Notes: generated from the sequence alone by a model not told the origin. DNA of 64,000 nt from Progne subis subis (GCA_022316685.1 JAKJHU010000765.1:58969-122968); one strand, 5' to 3'. Shown: positions 31,839 through 44,255, counted from the first letter of the stretch. A program made the numbers and translations.

Positions 31839-33060
31839 TTAGTTATCATTGACTATTTTTTGTTCTTGGGTCTTTTTTGGTTTTGCAATTATTTGCAGTG
31901 ACATCCATTTCTGTCCTTTTGTAGCTCTCTCTGGATCAGTAGGCTTGGCTACCTGCATCCCTTTGATCACGTGTTGAATAAGTTGTACTAAGCAAGGGAT
32001 CATGCGTGGTAAAAAGATTAGAGTTGCTCTAACATATGAGAGGAAAGAAAAACATTTGTTTAACTCATAGTTCACCGGGTAACTATGAAAACATGTCCCA
32101 TTCTAGCTTTTTTATGTTTGGACTGGCACATGAGCTAACTTCTTTTATTCTTTTTGTTATTTGTTTTACTACTTTTCTATTGTCATCTATTTGCAAACAG
32201 CAGTTTGAGTCATTTAATTTGCCACACCCTCCTCTTTCTTCTGCTAATAAATAATCTAATACTATCTGATGTTGGAATATTGCATTTCTAAGCTCTCACA
32301 TCAGGTTTTTACTTGCACTTACATCCCAGATCTGTTTTGTTGGAGCTGGACTAGAACCTATTAAAAAAGGGTCCGAGTTCCATTCCGGTGCTGCCACTTC
32401 TACTGATAGTCACCAACAACATGTGTCCTACTTGTGGAATTATCTCGGGGCAGCTTAAAAATAAAGGGTCAAAAACCCTATCCTTTCCCACTGCTTTACA
32501 GCCTTCAAAATTCTTTTGGTGATTATGGAAGGAACACCTTACCCAGCTACCATCAGTGAGCTTAACGTGTGTTTGATTCTATCTGCCTTGATATCTGGAA
32601 CAATCATAAGGAGGGCAGTTGGGGGTCCAACAATCTCAACTCAAAGATAAAGTCCAGTCGCAGACACTTTTTCCTACATATACGCCTCCTGTTCTATTTA
32701 GACAAGAAATGCCTCTTTCAGAGGAATGAAGCCGCCATGGACTTCCTTCCTCATCGCAAAATCCTGTTCCATTATTGACTTCACTCAGGGTGCTAACCCA
32801 CCGTTTGGGTTCGACTGGGCTGGCCACCCATGGCCAGTCGTCAGATCCCCCTGGCCCTCCGCAGACCAACAATTGCTACGGTTAAAGGGTTTTGCTACTT
32901 CTTCTCCTAAGGTTAAAAAATTATTTTCCTACTTTTGGCCTTAACTTAACTGACAATATAAAGGTAAGGTTATTAAGAGAAACATTCTAATGGTGTAATC
33001 TAATTTTCTAACTTAATTTTCACTTTCACGTTGTCTTCTACACCACCCGTGGCGAGCGAA
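31839..33060 (-). pseudogene. env: env remnant of the provirus
   Basis: The part nearest the 3' LTR encodes the cytoplasmic end of a transmembrane subunit (minus frame 31839-32075, with L-P-R-M-I-P-C-L-V-Q-L-I). Surface-subunit-like sequence follows at about 32450-32900, with several cysteines and tryptophans. The interval of about 1.2 kb is too short for a whole env. Most of the TM ectodomain appears deleted, and stops and shifts interrupt the rest. No functional glycoprotein is possible. Confidence 0.6.
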
Positions 33061-33089
33061 GGCACAGAAACAGCTTAACATAAAGAAAC

Positions 33090-34300
33090 CAATGACAGCG
33101 AGGATTGGCCCCCAGTGACTGGAGAGCTGAGAGGAGGGATGCCCACACAAACTATTCCAGCAGGCAGTCTGTGGGTAGGCACACGAGGCTTCCCCCGATG
33201 CCGACGCACTGGCTGCTGCTCCAGTCCACTCTGCGGAGTGTCAGTCGTGGCTTCCCGTCCTTCTCTTCCAGCTGAGATGTCCAAATCTGCGGGGCCTCAG
33301 AGACCTTGACCCGAGTGTGGTGGGTGCACCCGTGTTCTGCTGTCCTGACGGCTGTTTCTGTGCTCAGCAACACTTGGAAAGGTCCACGCCACTTAGCCAC
33401 TAGTGGTGCTTCTTTTTATTCCTTAGCTAGGGCTTAATTTCCTGGTGGGATGTGAACAGCAAAGTGCAAAGGCAGGGTCTGTGCCAGCTGAGCTTCCTGT
33501 CAAAGAGATTTCACAAGAGACAGTATCCTGGCCACATATTGCTTTAAATATACATCACTTATCTGTACCCCCCCACTAGGCTGGGAACTGTAAGGGTAAG
33601 GAATTCTAAACATCAGTTCAAAGGGAGATAATTGAATATCTCCCCTGGCTCTAGCCCTTATCCTTGCTAAAGCCAGTGCAAGAGCCGTACCCATGGCATC
33701 TTAGTTTCTGTCACTAGCTTCAAAAGGTGTTTCTTTCTTTCTCCATTCATCCTCTCCACCCTGCCAGAACTCTGGGGATGCCAGGGGTGTGGAGATTCCA
33801 TCTTATCCCTAGAGCAGTCAGAACTCCTTGAAGAATTTTTCCTGTAAAATGAGATCCCCTATCTGAGTCTATTGCTTCTACAATCCCATATCTTGGAATT
33901 ATTGGTTTTAAAAATACTTTAATAACTGATCCTGTAGTTGCTGAAATGGCAGGAAATGCTTCTGGCCCCCTGTTAACTGACATACTATTACCAGAAGGTA
34001 TTTAAACCTTGCCACTCGTGGCATTTCGGTAAAATCCACCCGGCATCTCTGGAAGGGATGTATAGCCCAAGGCCTCCCTCCCCTGGCAAGTTTCTTTGTA
34101 ACTCTGTTATTGGTTTTAGCACAAATCAAACAACCTTCAATAGCTCGCTTTGCCAGGGTAAAAAGACCCCAGCAGCAGACATTTTGAGGGACGCTTCTAC
34201 CAGTCCTCGAGAGCCCCAATGACTCCCTTCGTGGAGTTGTTTTAATAGCTGTAAGGCCTGAGCTTTTGGTATCCACTGTTTACCATCTCTTGTAAACCAA
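33090..34300 (-). pseudogene. pol: Integrase region of pol, broken
   Basis: Minus frames in order: a zinc-binding part with G-C-L-I-C, the first catalytic aspartate (R-V-D-F-T-E), the second (I-D-S-D-R-G-S-H-F-T) and the glutamate motif in a shifted frame (near 33755). At least two frameshifts separate these parts. C-terminal sequence continues toward 33100 with further breaks. Confidence 0.75.
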
Positions 34301-34450
34301 TGACCCTGTTTTTCCTCTGCCCTACTCTTTTTAATTATCTCAAGTTCTTCTGGTGAAAAAGACAGTTTTTCTGGCAGTGATGCAGTTACTGGGAGCAAGG
34401 GGAGGATCTTAGAGATTTCTGGTGACAATGCAGCTTTTCGAGCTTCTCTA

Positions 34451-34849
34451 TCAGCCAGTTGGGCTCCTATTGCCTGCTCTGAGCACTCTGCCTGGTGTCC
34501 CAGAACGTGTATTATTGCCACCCTCGTTGGTTAAGTTCACTACCTCTAATAGGCCAGAGATTAAGTTCTCATGAACTAACTTCTTTCCCCTGCAGGTTAA
34601 TAAACCTCTTTCTTCCCATAGTTTCTTAAATGCATGTCTCACCCTATGTGCATATTTAGAGTCAGTAAAAACATTCACTGTCTTGTCCCGGTATAATTCA
34701 CAGGCTCTCACAAGCGCACACAGCTCTGCTGTCTGAGCTGACCAGGTGGGCGGTAACCTCCCCCCTTCATTTAACTGCTTTTTATTCACGATAGAGTATC
34801 CTGTAAATCGTTTCCCTTCTATCACCCTTGAAGACCCATCAATAAACAC
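34451..34849 (-). pseudogene. pol: RNase H region of pol
   Basis: A minus frame begins M-F-I-D-G-S-S with the first catalytic aspartate, has the A-E-L-C-A-L helix and the F-T-D-S-K-Y motif. The final H-x-x-x-H-Q-A-E-type motif continues in the neighbouring frame (34126-34521). The domain is nearly complete apart from that frameshift. Confidence 0.75.
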
Positions 34850-34869
34850 ATTTTTTCTTCCTTTTGTTC

Positions 34870-35277
34870 TTACTCAAAGGCAAAATACTGTTTACTATCA
34901 TCTGTAATCGGACACCCCCAGAAAGCATCCTTTAAGTCCGGTACTGAATAATACTGGTGTGAAGAAGGGATCTGATTCAGGATTGTATAGGGATCCGGAA
35001 CTGTGGGATGCCTTGATTTGACAATTTCATTGATTATTCTTAAATCCTGCACCATTTGTGGGTTCCATCTGGTTTCTTAACTGGCAGGATAGGGGTGTTA
35101 TAGGGAGACATACACGGCCCTAAAAAGACCTTCCTTTAGCAGGGACTCAGGGACAGGCTGTAACCCCTTCTTTCCCCCTTGAAAGAGGGATTGCTTTTTA
35201 GACACTACTTGTCCTGGTTGTTTCAAAGTAATTTGGAGAGGCTCTATGTCTAGTTTTCCATATTTTCCTGGGGCTGC
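34870..35277 (-). pseudogene. pol: Reverse transcriptase N-terminal remnant
   Basis: A minus frame (34870-35055) covers the fingers/first palm motif, with V-P-D-L-K-D-A-F and ending Q-Y-F-A-F-E. A stop and a short joint of about 15 bp follow, then directly the RNase H start. The central palm with the second catalytic aspartate pair, the thumb and the connection domain (about 1 kb in relatives) are absent. Confidence 0.8.
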
Positions 35278-35710
35278 CTACTCTTCTGGATTTATTTCAG
35301 CATAAGCCTTCTCAGACATTTTACACAAAGCTATCACAGTGTTGGACTCTGTGTCATTTTTTACAATGCTAATTTGCATTCCCACTTTAGCCATCAAATC
35401 CCTTCCCAGTAAATTACAATCACAATTAGGAACAAACAGGAATTCGTGTATTTCAAACCTGTCCCCCACATCTATTAATAGCAGTTGAATAAAATACACT
35501 CGCTCATCTTTTCCACTCACTCTTTGAATGACTAATGATCTTTTTGATAATTGCCCCCTCCCCAGGTATAAAATTTAAAGTGGATCGAGAAGCTCCTGTA
35601 TCTACCAGAAAACACACCTCCTCTCGATCTGGACCCACCTTAAAAGTTATCAAGGGCTCCTGAGTGGTGGGTCCTTGATATAATGGGAGCCCCTGACACC
35701 CCTAACAATC
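35278..35710 (-). pseudogene. pro: Retroviral protease region
   Basis: Minus-strand translation shows the aspartic protease active site L-V-D-T-G-A-S near 35600, and the later L-L-G-R-D-L motif near 35395. A frameshift near 35550-35570 separates the two. A length of about 140 residues is normal. Confidence 0.75.
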
Positions 35711-37214
35711 CATTTCCATTATCCTCTGGATTTCCTCCTCCTGAGGGTCCAGCTGTTTCTGCGGACACTCCCTTTTCCAATGCCCTTCTGCCCGGCAGAT
35801 AGCACACTGGTTCCTTCCCAACCGCTGTTTGGGTCAGCTCTCCCCTGCCGAGGAGGGAATGAATGCCTCTGCCACTTCCCTGTGGCCGACCCCGTCCCCT
35901 CTGTCCTGGGGACCCCTTGGACCCTGCGGTTTATTCTTCCGTGGCTGCAAAAACTCTGCCATCATCTTTGCCTTAGCCTTTACCTTTTCTTCATCCCTCC
36001 TTACATATATCTGCTGTGTTTTTCTAACTAGTTCTCTAGAGGCTTGTTCTGCCACTCTTCATCTTTCTGTACCCCTTTCCGTATGTCAGGCCAGGCCTTT
36101 GTAACAAATTGTACCTTCAACAGTGTGTCAAAGGCTGGTCCCTCCGGATCCATCCCCCGTGTTTCCACAAGGCCTCTCTAATCCTCTCCAACCAGTGAGA
36201 GGGGCTTTCATGTTTCTCCTGTTCTAAGGACATAGCCTCAGCTATGTTGTTAGTTCTGGGAACTGCTGATTTCATTGCCCTAATTAAATAAACGGTAATT
36301 GCAGAGGCGAGCCAAACTGGTCTCCTCATTTGGGTTCCACTGGGGCTCCACCTGGGGGATGGCATCATCCACTGTAGGTACATTAGGTCCAGCCCCCGCT
36401 GCTGCTTGTGGATGTTCATCCTCCCACAGCTGCCGAGCTTTCTGCAAAATCATTCATTTCTCTGATGACCCAAACAAAATCCCCAGGAGAAAATCCCAAT
36501 CCTTCCATGTATAATCCGCGTTTCCTAAATATTCTTCTATCTTTTCCCCAGCCCTATGGGATCATCCAAATATGGGAGTAATTCTTTTTTCAACCCCTTA
36601 TATCCTGGGTAGTAAGTGGTACAATTACAAACCCAAACCCTCCCCCCTGACCCCCCAAAGGAACTTGGTGGAGTGGCATCTGGCGTACCCCTGTCTCTTG
36701 GGTCCGGGGGCTTCTGATGTGCTCAATTGATTTCCTCTTCTAGTTCTACGTGGTGGTATGATAGGCTGCTCCCTTCCCCCTACACCATTCTTATTCTCAG
36801 GTGGGGCCGTAGGAACAACATTCCCCTGATCCCTTTGCTCTGGGAGTTGAGGATACAGGGGACCTGCAGCTGGTCCTGGTTCAGCTGGCAACACTGGAGG
36901 ACAAGACAGGGGAAAGTGCTGAAGAACATCCCAATTCTCACCAGTTCCCCTTTCCTCCCTTTTTCCTCTTCTCCCTTTTTCTTTAACACAGGTTTCTTTT
37001 GTTGCTTGTTTAAACCATATCAATCCACATTCTCTTTCAATCTATCTTTTCCAATTCTCCTCTAAATACTTCAACAAAATTCTACACAAACAAATTCTGT
37101 TCCATAAGGTGGCCACATAAGCCCCTTTGGCAACTTATACTCCAGCCACACAAAATAACAATATTTTACCATCATCTCCATAGTTACCTCTGGTGAATGC
37201 ATAGTCTGTCCCAA
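35711..37214 (-). pseudogene. gag: gag remnant
   Basis: Minus frames give matrix/p12-like proline-rich sequence (36625-37023), a capsid C-terminal part with L-E-R-I-R-E-A-L (36117-36419), a charged helix (35834-36055), and one CCHC knuckle C-x2-C-x4-H-x4-C near 35765-35815. The myristoylation start G-Q-T is preceded by TTG where the initiator ATG is expected (37212-37214). Frameshifts separate all parts. Confidence 0.75.
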
Positions 37215-37307
37215 GACCTCAGCATTCTCCCCAAGGGACTCTGCGGGGTATTATGGGATCGTCATCCCTTTTGCTGGGGCCCCTTCCCGGCTTTACCCTA
37301 GCAACCC

Positions 37308-37735
37308 TCCATGGGTGCTGTGTTTCACCTGTGCTGCCCTCCATGGGTGCTGTGTTTCACCTGTGCTGCCCTCCATGGGTGCTGTGTTTCACCTGTGCTG
37401 CCCTCCATGGGTGCTGTGTTTCACCTGTGCTGCCCTCCATGGGTGCTGTGTTTCACCTGTGCTGCCCTCCATGGGTGCTGTGTTTCACCTGTGCTGCCCT
37501 CCATGGGTGCTGTGTTTCACCTGTGCCCCTCCATGGGTGCTGTGTTTCACCTGTGTACCCTCCATGGGTGCTGTGTTTCACCTGTGCACCCTCCATGGGT
37601 GCTGTGTTTCACCTGTGTACCCTCCATGGGTGCTGTGTTTCACCTGTGCTGCCCTCCATGGGTGCTGTGTTTCACCTGTGATACCCTCCATGGGTGCTGT
37701 GTTTCACCTGTGCTGCCCTCCATGGGCGCCCTCCC
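37308..37735. repeat. 32-bp tandem repeat in the proviral leader
   Basis: About 13 units of 'gggtgctgtgtttcacctgt' plus 'gctgccctccat'; some units are 29 bp. It lies between the primer-binding site and gag. Each unit contains CCATGG, so ATG occurs on both strands. The plus-strand frames of about 200 residues come from the repeat and are not genes. Confidence 0.9.
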
Positions 37736-37962
37736 AGGTTTGCTCCCCGAAGATCCCATTTTACTCACCGGTGAGATTTTCAGTGGTCCTTCCCTGCGGA
37801 CTCTTCACGGACCCCCTGGTCCGCCACTCGTCTGTCTCCTGGACACTCTCGGGAACCCAATCGATCGCCCGGTGCCGGCCGCCACCAAGGGGAGCTGATC
37901 ACCGAAACTGGGTGAGGCGCCTTCAGCTCCGCTCGCTGCCCGCCGCCCCGGACGGTGGAAAT

Positions 37963-37979
37963 ATCCCGGACGAGTCCCA
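37963..37979 (-). other. Primer-binding site of the provirus
   Basis: Minus strand TGGGACTCGTCCGGGAT lies four bases inside the 5' LTR. It is closest to the proline-tRNA type used by many gammaretroviruses, with one base missing and one changed. Confidence 0.7.
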
Positions 37980-37983
37980 GAAT

Positions 37984-38452
37984 TGTTAGGAAAATTAATC
38001 CACGCACACCAGAGGTTTATGTCCAAAAAGGAGACAGAGGAGTCCTTTTACTTTATTCAAATAAAGGGAGAGGCCATGGGGCATTTCCCCTGAGGTCTCT
38101 CAGTTTTTGGAGGACGCAGCCTCTTTTTATCCTAATTTCCTGTCTGCATTTCCCTCTCTCTTTCCCCATTGGCTGAGGTACTTGAGAGGTACAGACTTCC
38201 CAAAATGCCTAAGATTCCCCTTTTAATGTATAACCCCCCTAATTTTTAATTTTTATGGGATTTATGGGTTTTTCCCCATTGTTGCTTTCATCTTTCAATA
38301 TTCAATTTCATTTACAAACCTATGGTTTGTTTGTAAAGGCAAGTATCTTCTTTTCCATTCATCAATCAGTAGAATCCTTCCCATTGTTTCGCTCTCTCTC
38401 AGTGCTAGTTTGATCTACCAGCAGACCCAGGGCTTGTTGTAAAGACAAATCT
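37984..38452 (-). mobile_element. 5' LTR of the provirus
   Basis: About 469 bp, collinear with 31316-31788. The outer flank 'gtcattcctctcagtgtttg' is the same as that right of the solo LTR of unit I. Confidence 0.9.
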
Positions 38453-38740
38453 TGTCATTCCTCTCAGTGTTTGTGTTCTCCTTTCTCTCGTGCCTCTCTC
38501 TGCCTGCTCTGTTTGTCTCTCAGTGTCTCCCTCGACCCAGGGCAGCTCCCACCAATGACCCTGCCCTGATTTAATTCCCAATCCAGGAGCTACAACAAGC
38601 ATGGATGAAGTTCTGGAGACTGGCAGTGAAACGTCACTGTAGGATCTTGCTGCACTCTGCTTTTGCCCCTTATTCAGAGCTTTGCCTTCAAGGGCTGGAA
38701 CAGCTTTTCCTTGCTGGGAACTGGAATTCCAGAGTCTTGG
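38453..38740. other. Conserved flank between LTR and WD array, unit II
   Basis: Copy of 17244-17535. No gene is seen. Confidence 0.6.
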
Positions 38741-39335
38741 AGTATGTGCCATGCAGGAGCAGACAGACCGGGCTCCCACAGACTGGGATCACATGGACTG
38801 GGATCCTACAGACTGGGCCTGCACAGACCGGGACCGAATGGATCAGGAACATCCAGAGTGAGATGATGCAGACTGGGACCTTGTAGACTGGGATTGTACA
38901 GGTTGGGCTCACGTGGACTGGGATTGTACAGACTGGGATTGTATGGGTTGGGATTATATGGACTGGGCTTGTACAGACTGGGATTGTATGGGTTGGGATT
39001 ACATGGACTGGGATTGTACAGACTGGGATTGTATGGGTTGGGCTCACATGGACTGGGATTGTACAGACTGGGATGGTATGGGTTGGGTTCACCTGGACTG
39101 GGATTGTACAGACTGGGATTGTATGGGTTGGGATTACATGAACTGAGATTGTACAGACTGGGATTGTATGGGTTGGGATTACATGGACTGGGATTTTACA
39201 GACTGGGATTGTACGCACTGGGATCCCATGGACTGGGATTACACAGGCTGGGACCATCTGGATCAGAACCCTAGAGAATGGGACCATGCAAACTGGGATC
39301 ATATGGACCAGGATGGTTGCACTGTAACGATGTGA
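38741..39335 (+). repeat. 15-bp 'WD' minisatellite, unit II (expanded)
   Basis: About 40 units with a higher-order pattern of 30-45 bp (D-W-D-C-T, D-W-D-C-M, G-W-D-Y-M). Open in three plus frames and one minus frame over hundreds of bases. Confidence 0.85.
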
Positions 39336-39995
39336 ACTGAGGCGTTCCTGCCCTGCCCAGGGATCCCTCCCAGCCCCACCCAGGGGCACGGCCAAATGTT
39401 CCATTCCACTGCTGTGGAAGGAACACAGCAGTCCTGGAGCCAATCCTGGAGCAATTCTGGGTCTGATCCTGGTCCCGGTTCTGACCTCGGTGTCAGTCCC
39501 AGAGCGCTCCTGTTGCTGATTCCAGTCCCGGTGCCGAGCTCGATCCCGGAGCGGTTCTGGTCCAGTCTCAATCTCGGTCCAGACGCGGTGCCAGTCTCGG
39601 TGCTGGTGCCGGTTTCAGTCCTGGGATATACTGGGAGTGTCTGAGACCATAGGGGTGGTGACTGGGACCAAACTGGGAGAGACTGGCTATGTGCTGGGGG
39701 GAACTGGGACCATGCTGGGGACACTGGGAGCAAGTGGGAGTGCCTGGGGCCCTGCTGGGAGAGACTGGGATCTACTGGGAGTGCCTAGGACTATGCTTGG
39801 GGCAACTGGGAGAACTGGGAACACACTGGAGAAAAGATTGACAAACTGGGAGTAACTGGGACTGTATTTGGGGCAAATGGCATCATAATTGGGAATGACT
39901 GGGAGTGACTGGGCTCATACTGGGAGCAACAGGGATCAGGTAGGGAGTGAGGGGAAGTAACTGGTCTCCTGCTGGGAATAACTGGGCTCAAACTA
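39336..39995. repeat. Hexamer then CTGGGA arrays, unit II
   Basis: Copy of 17916-18590. Confidence 0.8.
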
Positions 39996-40735
39996 GGAGC
40001 AGCCACTTCCAGCACCAAGACCCCCAAACCCCTTTCCCAGCCATCCCACCCCTCCAGCCCCAGCAGCTCCTGCTGGGGTCCCCCTCTCTCGGGGTCCCCT
40101 CTTTGCACTTCTGGGGCTCTCCTTTCTCCAGGGTCCTGCTTAGGGAAGCTGAGGCTTTCCAGGGCTCCGCAAACCCGGTGTCCCCCCGCTGGTCCAAGAG
40201 CTCGGAGGGCCCGGCCCGGGAAGCCCAACCCCCACCGAGGGGGGACCCGCATCCCCCAACCCCCACCGGGGCTCTGCTGCCACCGGGACCCCCAAAAACA
40301 CATCCTGGAGAGCTCCTGATGTCTCCAACAGGAGAATGTGCTGTTCAGCTTTGGAACCCTGCAAGCTTCAAACATCCCACCCCCAAAAACCCAAACCCAG
40401 GGACCCCCCGGGATATTTGGGTCCTCATCCGCAATGGATGGGGGCTGGGTTGTTTCTGTTCCTGCTTCCCTCAGTGTGGGCTGGAGGTGATCTCCACAGA
40501 GCGGAGTTTCTGCTGGGGTCTCCGCAGCGCTCCTTGTTGCTCTTGGCTCGGATCAAGGTTTTCTGTGGTGATAATGGGAGGCAGGTCATGTCCATCCTCC
40601 TCCCCTTATGGGGTGCCCTGATGGTCTCCATCCGTGCTTAGCTGGGTGCTGGGCTGGAGGTGGTCTCTGAGGAGCGGAGTCTGTGCTGGGGTCTCTGCAG
40701 CCCTCGTTGCTGGGCGGAAAGCGCGGAGCGGTGGG
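39996..40735. other. GC-rich module R and following segment, unit II
   Basis: Copy of 18591-19335, with a deletion of about 30 bp near 40080. No conserved coding frame. Confidence 0.55.
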
Positions 40736-40736
40736 G

Positions 40737-40868
40737 AGAGGAGAGGGAGAGGGAGAGGGAGAGGGAGAGGGAGAGGGAGAGGGAGAGGGAGAGGGAGAGG
40801 GAGGGGGAGAGGGAGAGGGAGAGGGAGAGGGAGAGGGAGAGGGAGAGGGAGAGGGAGAGGAGAGGAGC
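40737..40868. repeat. (GAGGGA)n purine tract, unit II
   Basis: About 20 units with one 'gaggggga' interruption near 40800. Confidence 0.9.
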
Positions 40869-41490
40869 TGAACGCGGTTCCGCCCGCTCCGTTCCGCGGT
40901 GCCGCCGCTGCCGCTTTCCAAACCCTGTGTAAGCCCCGCCTCCCTTGACGACAGCCAATGGGCGTCCAGGAACAGCCTGAGGGGCGGAGCAAGCGGCGTT
41001 CCACGGTGCCAACCAACAGACAGGGGGCGTGACCAGAACACCACCGAGCGATCTGATTGGTCGGGAGGCGGAGGGTTCGAAAAGGGGCGGGGCTCGGGCC
41101 CGGGGTCACCCCGGGATTTTGGGAGCAGCTCCAGGTGTCCCCAGTCCCTCTCCAGCTCTCCTGGAGCCCCTTCACGCCCTGCAAGGGGCTCTGAGCTCTC
41201 CCTGCATGCTTCCCTTCTCCAGGGGAACATTCCCAGCTCTCCCAGCCGGGCTCCAGAGGGGCTCCAGTTCCTCTGGGCTCGCCCCAGCAGCTCCCATCCT
41301 GCAGCTGGGCTCTCACCTGAGCGGGGCCCAGGGGCAGAATCCCCCCGCAGCCGCTGCCCACGCTGGGGCTCAGCCCAGGGCACCTTTGGCCTCATGTCCA
41401 GCCTCTCACCCACCCGCATGGTGCCCATGGCGGGAGCTGTGCAGGTGACATCATTGACACCAAATAAACCATCTCGCCCTGTTTCTTTTA
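40869..41490 (+). promoter_or_regulatory. CpG promoter Q and transcript-like unit, unit II
   Basis: Copy of 19483-20100: CCAAT boxes near 40955 and 41055, GC boxes, and AATAAA near 41463. Small frame-changing indels (near 41208) argue against a protein product. Confidence 0.45.
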
Positions 41491-42174
41491 TTTTTTAACT
41501 CGGTCCTGGTCACTCTCAGTTATCATTTTTGAGAATCGCATTTCTTTGGCAAGGCGAGGGCTGGCAGAGCCGTGCAGGTGCACACAAAAAAGGATGGAAA
41601 CCTGCAGAAATCAGCCGTGGGAAAAGGGTTCCAGCAACTCTGTGATGCTTTGGGGAATTTCAGCCTTTGGCACTGGTTACAGCTGCATCTAGGGTGCCTC
41701 AGTTATGCTGGGCTGGGGTCTCTGGGGGTCCCAGCCCCATCTCAGGGGTGCCCAGGCAGCTCCCTCGGCATTCCTTTTGGGATAGCAGCTCTGGAGCAGG
41801 GCAATCCCCTCCTGGCTGGAGGATTCACTGAGGACAGGGACAGGAGCTTGGCAAGGGGCTTCAAAGTCAGGAAAGTGGGCAACTGGGGGCTCCTCAGCAT
41901 TTCAGCACTCTCCCACCCTGGTGAGGGAATCCTCCAGGATTCTGGGGCTCTCCGGGGCTGTTTCCCTTGGAAACATGGAATTCTATGGAATTCTATGGCA
42001 TCTGTCATCATGCCGGTGTCAGAGGAGCTCACAGCCCCAGCCAGGCGAGCGCATTTCTGCCTGGCTGCTGCCTTTGGAACACGGCTGGACGGGGCTTGGA
42101 GCACCCCAGGACAGTGGCAGGTGTCCCTGCCATGGCAGGGCTGGCACTGCCTGGGCTTTAAGGTCCCTTCTGTA
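41491..42174. other. Unique sequence ending in a cut CR1 3' end, unit II
   Basis: Copy of 20101-20785. The CR1 match stops in the middle of its 3' motif, 'ggtcccttc', at 42174, where LTR sequence begins. Confidence 0.65.
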
Positions 42175-43049
42175 AGAGTCGCTTCTGAAGTTCCCCTCAT
42201 TTGCCTCACGATCATTGCGAGGACCCCGAGGACCCACTGCAGTTCTGGCCTGCTCGAGGTGGATGCTTGCCAATTGTCTGCAGGTGCATTTTCCTGTGTC
42301 ACCACGCCACGGTGCACTGGCTTTGAGCAGTGCAATGGCAGTTTCTGTGCCTGAAGATTGCACCCGCTTCACGCTCCCTGCTTCACGACAATAGCCTATG
42401 AATTTCCCCACCTCTTGGCCAAGGGAACTTTCTGGGGTAACTCTGGTGGTCCCCACGCAAAATCCCTCACCTGCTTCACAGCCACTGTGACAGACGGAGA
42501 TCGAAGCCCCCTCCCAAGGACTGAGACTGAGACCTCTGTACGAAGCCCTTCCCAAGGACTGAGACACGAGACCCGTATAACCCCAGTACGGGGCTGGGGC
42601 TGACTTAACCACAGTGAGATGTTTGCCTGCAGGTGTGGTCCTTGGACCAAGAAGACAATGGCTCTCACTTACTGCTGAGACATGGGCTACCTGTTCTCCC
42701 CTGGTGGCTTCAGTAGACTTATTACTTGTTCCCCCCACGATGAGGACCATAATAAAACCCCTGAGTTAACCAGAGATTATGAGAGACTCTCCCCGACATG
42801 ACAGGTGGATCCATCGCCCGGACCACGAGGACTTCATCTCCACCATTGGTAGCTATATCCCCCTTTCCTCTCTCGCTTTCTCTATCTCTTGCTCTCTCTT
42901 AATCCCTCTATCGCATTTGTTGTGGTCAATCAATAAAAGGTGCATTTGTTCTGATTAATACTGAAATCCCCTCTGTGTTGTGTTTTGCACTCTGAGATCA
43001 GTAAATGAACCATCTCAACTCCCGCTTGTATGAGCGAATCGTGACTCCA
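42175..43049 (+). mobile_element. Probable solo LTR of a second ERV family at a breakpoint
   Basis: About 875 bp from TGTAAGAGTC to GTGACTCCA. It has a TATA-like 'cataataaaacc' (near 42749) and 'caataaaagg' (near 42930) with T/G-rich sequence after it, the order of U3-R-U5. The left flank is a cut CR1 and the right flank is ZNF 3' flank on the opposite strand. The bases next to the ends (ccttc and gggct) show no target duplication. It is unrelated to the other two LTR types here. Confidence 0.65.

Positions 43050-44255
<1,206 letters not shown>

Larger units (their letters stand above)
31316..38452 (-). mobile_element. Gammaretrovirus-like endogenous provirus, decayed
   Basis: Full-structure provirus on the minus strand: 5' LTR, primer-binding site, leader, gag, protease, RT remnant, RNase H, integrase, env remnant and 3' LTR. 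At 7.1 kb it is shorter than a complete gammaretrovirus. All reading frames are broken and most of the RT is deleted, so it cannot make a working polymerase. The two LTRs differ at about half a dozen bases and several indels by eye. It sits between the ZNF 3' flank and the WD array, at the same site as the solo LTRs of units I and III. Confidence 0.9.

Noticed and set aside
37308..37735. Evenly spaced repeats that might be taken for a CRISPR array
   Set aside because: Units are directly adjacent with no unique spacers, in a vertebrate provirus.
37253..37989. About 200-residue plus-strand frames with M-G-A-V-F-H-L repeats
   Set aside because: They come from the 32-bp leader repeat and lie antisense to the provirus.
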